A stretch of 64,000 bases of DNA. Origin: Desulfobulbaceae bacterium. Lineage in GTDB: Bacteria > Desulfobacterota > Desulfobulbia > Desulfobulbales > Desulfocapsaceae. The notes under the pieces are model-generated. The model was not told the origin of the DNA, did no database searches, and worked only from the letters and a program-made list of their open reading frames with translations. Where the stretch lies: contig JAGXHG010000031.1 of assembly GCA_024636345.1 (NCBI GenBank), positions 120,806 through 184,805 of the forward strand. Reading direction: 5' to 3'. Positions 62,824-64,000 of this stretch are shown here, piece after piece (positions within the stretch are counted from its first letter, which is position 1; each line of letters begins with the position of its first letter). The position numbers were made by a program, and so were the translations under genes.

Positions 62824-62857
62824 AAGGGGTTAAGTCATTTCGGCTTAACCCCTTTTT
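62824..62857 (+). terminator. Rho-independent terminator after tRNA-Arg
   Basis: AAGGGGTTAAG (62824-62834) and CTTAACCCCTT (62844-62854) are exact complements, and the T-run extends to 62857. Confidence 0.85.
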
Positions 62858-62863
62858 CGTTCC

Positions 62864-62885
62864 GTACTATGCCGGTACTATGCCG
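62864..62885. repeat. Tandem 11-bp repeat
   Basis: GTACTATGCCG occurs twice without a gap immediately beyond the tRNA terminator. It may mark a recombination scar or attachment-site remnant. Confidence 0.5.
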
Positions 62886-63639
62886 CTCGGAAATAGAAAA
62901 TCCAAAAGTCGCGTAAAAGTTACGCCCCCCCTATCGAATTTTGATATTTCGTCACGATCAACCAACAAAATCCCTCCACCATTCTCCATCCCCAATTCAA
63001 CCATAGCCCTCCACAGATTTCTCTGCTTGTGCGCCTTCCCTCTGAATGCAAAAATCTGCTTTTTGAATTTGCTATCTCCATTGTTTTGAGATATAAAACC
63101 TTATCGCCTTGCTTTATTTTCTGCAATTTCAATAGCTTACAATTGAGACTATTTGAGATGTCAGAATATCAGAGAATACGTAACAAGACCATAGACTCCT
63201 CTCATGGTACTGAGATGGATGGTAATAACAGAGATTTTCGGCGATTCACTCACTGATAAAATTGCCTCGTCAATAAAATCTGTGGATACAACTCAGCATA
63301 ATTAAGAAATACCTCTTTCGAGATAATCCACAAGAAACTCCCAGGCCAGGATGTTCTGGTAAGAATGGGATGAAAACGGTGGGCACTCCGCACCTCCCAA
63401 AAAAGTGCCTAAAAATGAACACAACGGGCGACTTTTAAGAATAATGCAAATTAAAGAAATGTATTATTTACGAGCAGTTGCACTTAATTTGGAAACAATA
63501 CAAAACAGTTAATAAATCCGACTCTAAAGTTTTTTCGTAACATTTCTACCGGAGTAATTGAGTGTGTAAGGTGCCTGCTTTGGCCACCACCAGACTCCAT
63601 GCATGGGATTGGCAGACCTAAGTTGCAAGCCCTTTCATT
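62886..63639. other. Gene-poor region downstream of tRNA-Arg
   Basis: About 750 bases with only short frames of no recognisable family on either strand. Base composition is uneven and AT-rich. The flanking tRNA and IS21 element suggest decayed accessory DNA. Confidence 0.5.
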
Positions 63640-63780
63640 TCAAGGAATGGTACCTTCTCTGAATGATCGTAATTGGTGACAGTTATTATTGATAGTGACC
63701 AGGATATTTGCCCCTGAGTCAGGCGCCATGGCAAGGCGTTGACTTGATCCAAAAACATGTACCTGTGCATTGAGAGCCAT
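63640..63780 (-). pseudogene. Degenerate fragment of an MNT-type nucleotidyltransferase
   Basis: A 46-codon frame reads MALNAQVHVFGSSQRLAMAP and then DSGANILVTI. This follows the nucleotidyltransferase pattern FGSRARG-x3-PDSDIDLLV. The catalytic D-x-D is lost (DSGAN), and the frame ends soon after. MNT proteins are commonly antitoxins paired with HEPN toxins; no partner is seen. A decayed fragment is the best reading, with chance similarity possible. Confidence 0.3.
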
Positions 63781-63860
63781 ATGGATCCCCGGATCTCACG
63801 CATACAGCAGTATAATTTATGGGGCTCTAATTGAAGGATCTGCTACCTTCGGCGCATTTT

Positions 63861-64000
63861 TGTTGATCAGCGTGGAATAATGACCCCTCTATAGCAGAAA
63901 ACAGCGTCGAAAATTGACCCCACTATGTTATCCCCTTCGTGATCATAAAATCACGGAGGTAATGGAGGATGTTAGTAGTGGAGACAATAGCCAAGATACG
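63861..64000 (+). mobile_element. IS21-family insertion sequence, left end (partial)
   Basis: The left end begins TGTTGATCAG. The related direct repeats AATGACCCCTCTAT and ATTGACCCCACTAT lie within the next 75 bases, as is usual for IS21 termini with multiple transposase-binding sites. An istA-like start follows. The right end lies outside the window, so target duplication cannot be checked. Confidence 0.7.
63969..64000 (+). CDS. istA: IS21-family transposase IstA, N-terminal fragment
   Basis: Only ten complete codons are present (MLVVETIAKI, then R from the start of the next), which match the opening of IstA proteins (VETI-x-KIRR). GGAGG at 63955-63959 is nine bases before the ATG. The gene continues beyond the window. 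Confidence 0.7.
   Translation, partial: MLVVETIAKI

Noticed and set aside
62880..63132. Short frames on both strands downstream of tRNA-Arg
   Set aside because: There is no family resemblance, no ribosome site and biased composition. I could not identify an integrase fragment here.

Overview
The window looks like chromosome from an anaerobic Desulfobacterota bacterium, most likely a sulfate- or sulfur-metabolising member near the Desulfobulbales. This is an inference from gene content: paired MinD-type ATPases carrying ferredoxin clusters, a NifX-like protein, a one-piece [4Fe-4S] fumarase, sigma-54 signalling, a cytoplasmic molybdopterin oxidoreductase, and duplicated hydrogenase-related membrane complexes next to a SulP anion transporter. 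No ribosomal RNA or other decisive taxonomic marker is present.

Layout. 0-7.9 kb (mostly minus strand): the last codons of a cytochrome-like gene, a class I fumarase, an MscS channel, a CPA1 Na+/H+ antiporter with a TrkA-N domain, two ferredoxin-MinD ATPases with a NifX-like partner, and a GlmU-like beta-helix protein. 8.3-14.6 kb (plus): lon, mltG and a PEP-synthase-like protein without the usual PEP-binding barrel. 14.7-24.8 kb: a signalling block (dual-specificity phosphatase fused to a YkgJ-like region, sigma-54 activator, membrane protein, histidine kinase, lone receiver) leading to an unusual TorD-molybdopterin oxidoreductase fusion and a GAF-PAS kinase without an ATPase domain. 25.2-44.8 kb: the most remarkable region, described below. 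44.9-62.6 kb: housekeeping genes (ppnP, deaD, folA, a DsrE protein, a Sel1 protein, an ArsA-type ATPase, purL, a MocR regulator, ppiD, a SNF2 helicase). 62.7-64 kb: tRNA-Arg(TCT), a gene-poor stretch with decayed sequence, and the left end of an IS21-family element running off the window.

The 25-45 kb locus encodes, all on the plus strand, a protein with the apparent metal-site signature of LCIB-type carbonic anhydrases, a six-gene hydrogenase-4-like membrane module (B-C-E-F-G-I), a SulP transporter with a large central insertion, and a second six-gene module in permuted order (C-E-F-G-I-B). In both modules the hydrogenase-type large subunit has lost all four cysteines that hold the NiFe site, while the small subunit keeps its proximal-cluster cysteines and has a fused ferredoxin domain. 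These are therefore energy-converting hydrogenase-related (Ehr) complexes, not hydrogenases. The carbonic-anhydrase-like gene and the SulP gene are each preceded by nearly the same promoter-like element with an internal inverted repeat. I infer a co-regulated system that may couple ferredoxin-driven ion pumping to inorganic-carbon (or other anion) uptake, loosely analogous to cyanobacterial NDH-1 CO2-uptake complexes. The function is unproven.

Several intergenic regions carry imperfect palindromes that begin with a related head (TTAGG-N2-CCGTTACGAAATAA or variants). They look like a dispersed repeat family.
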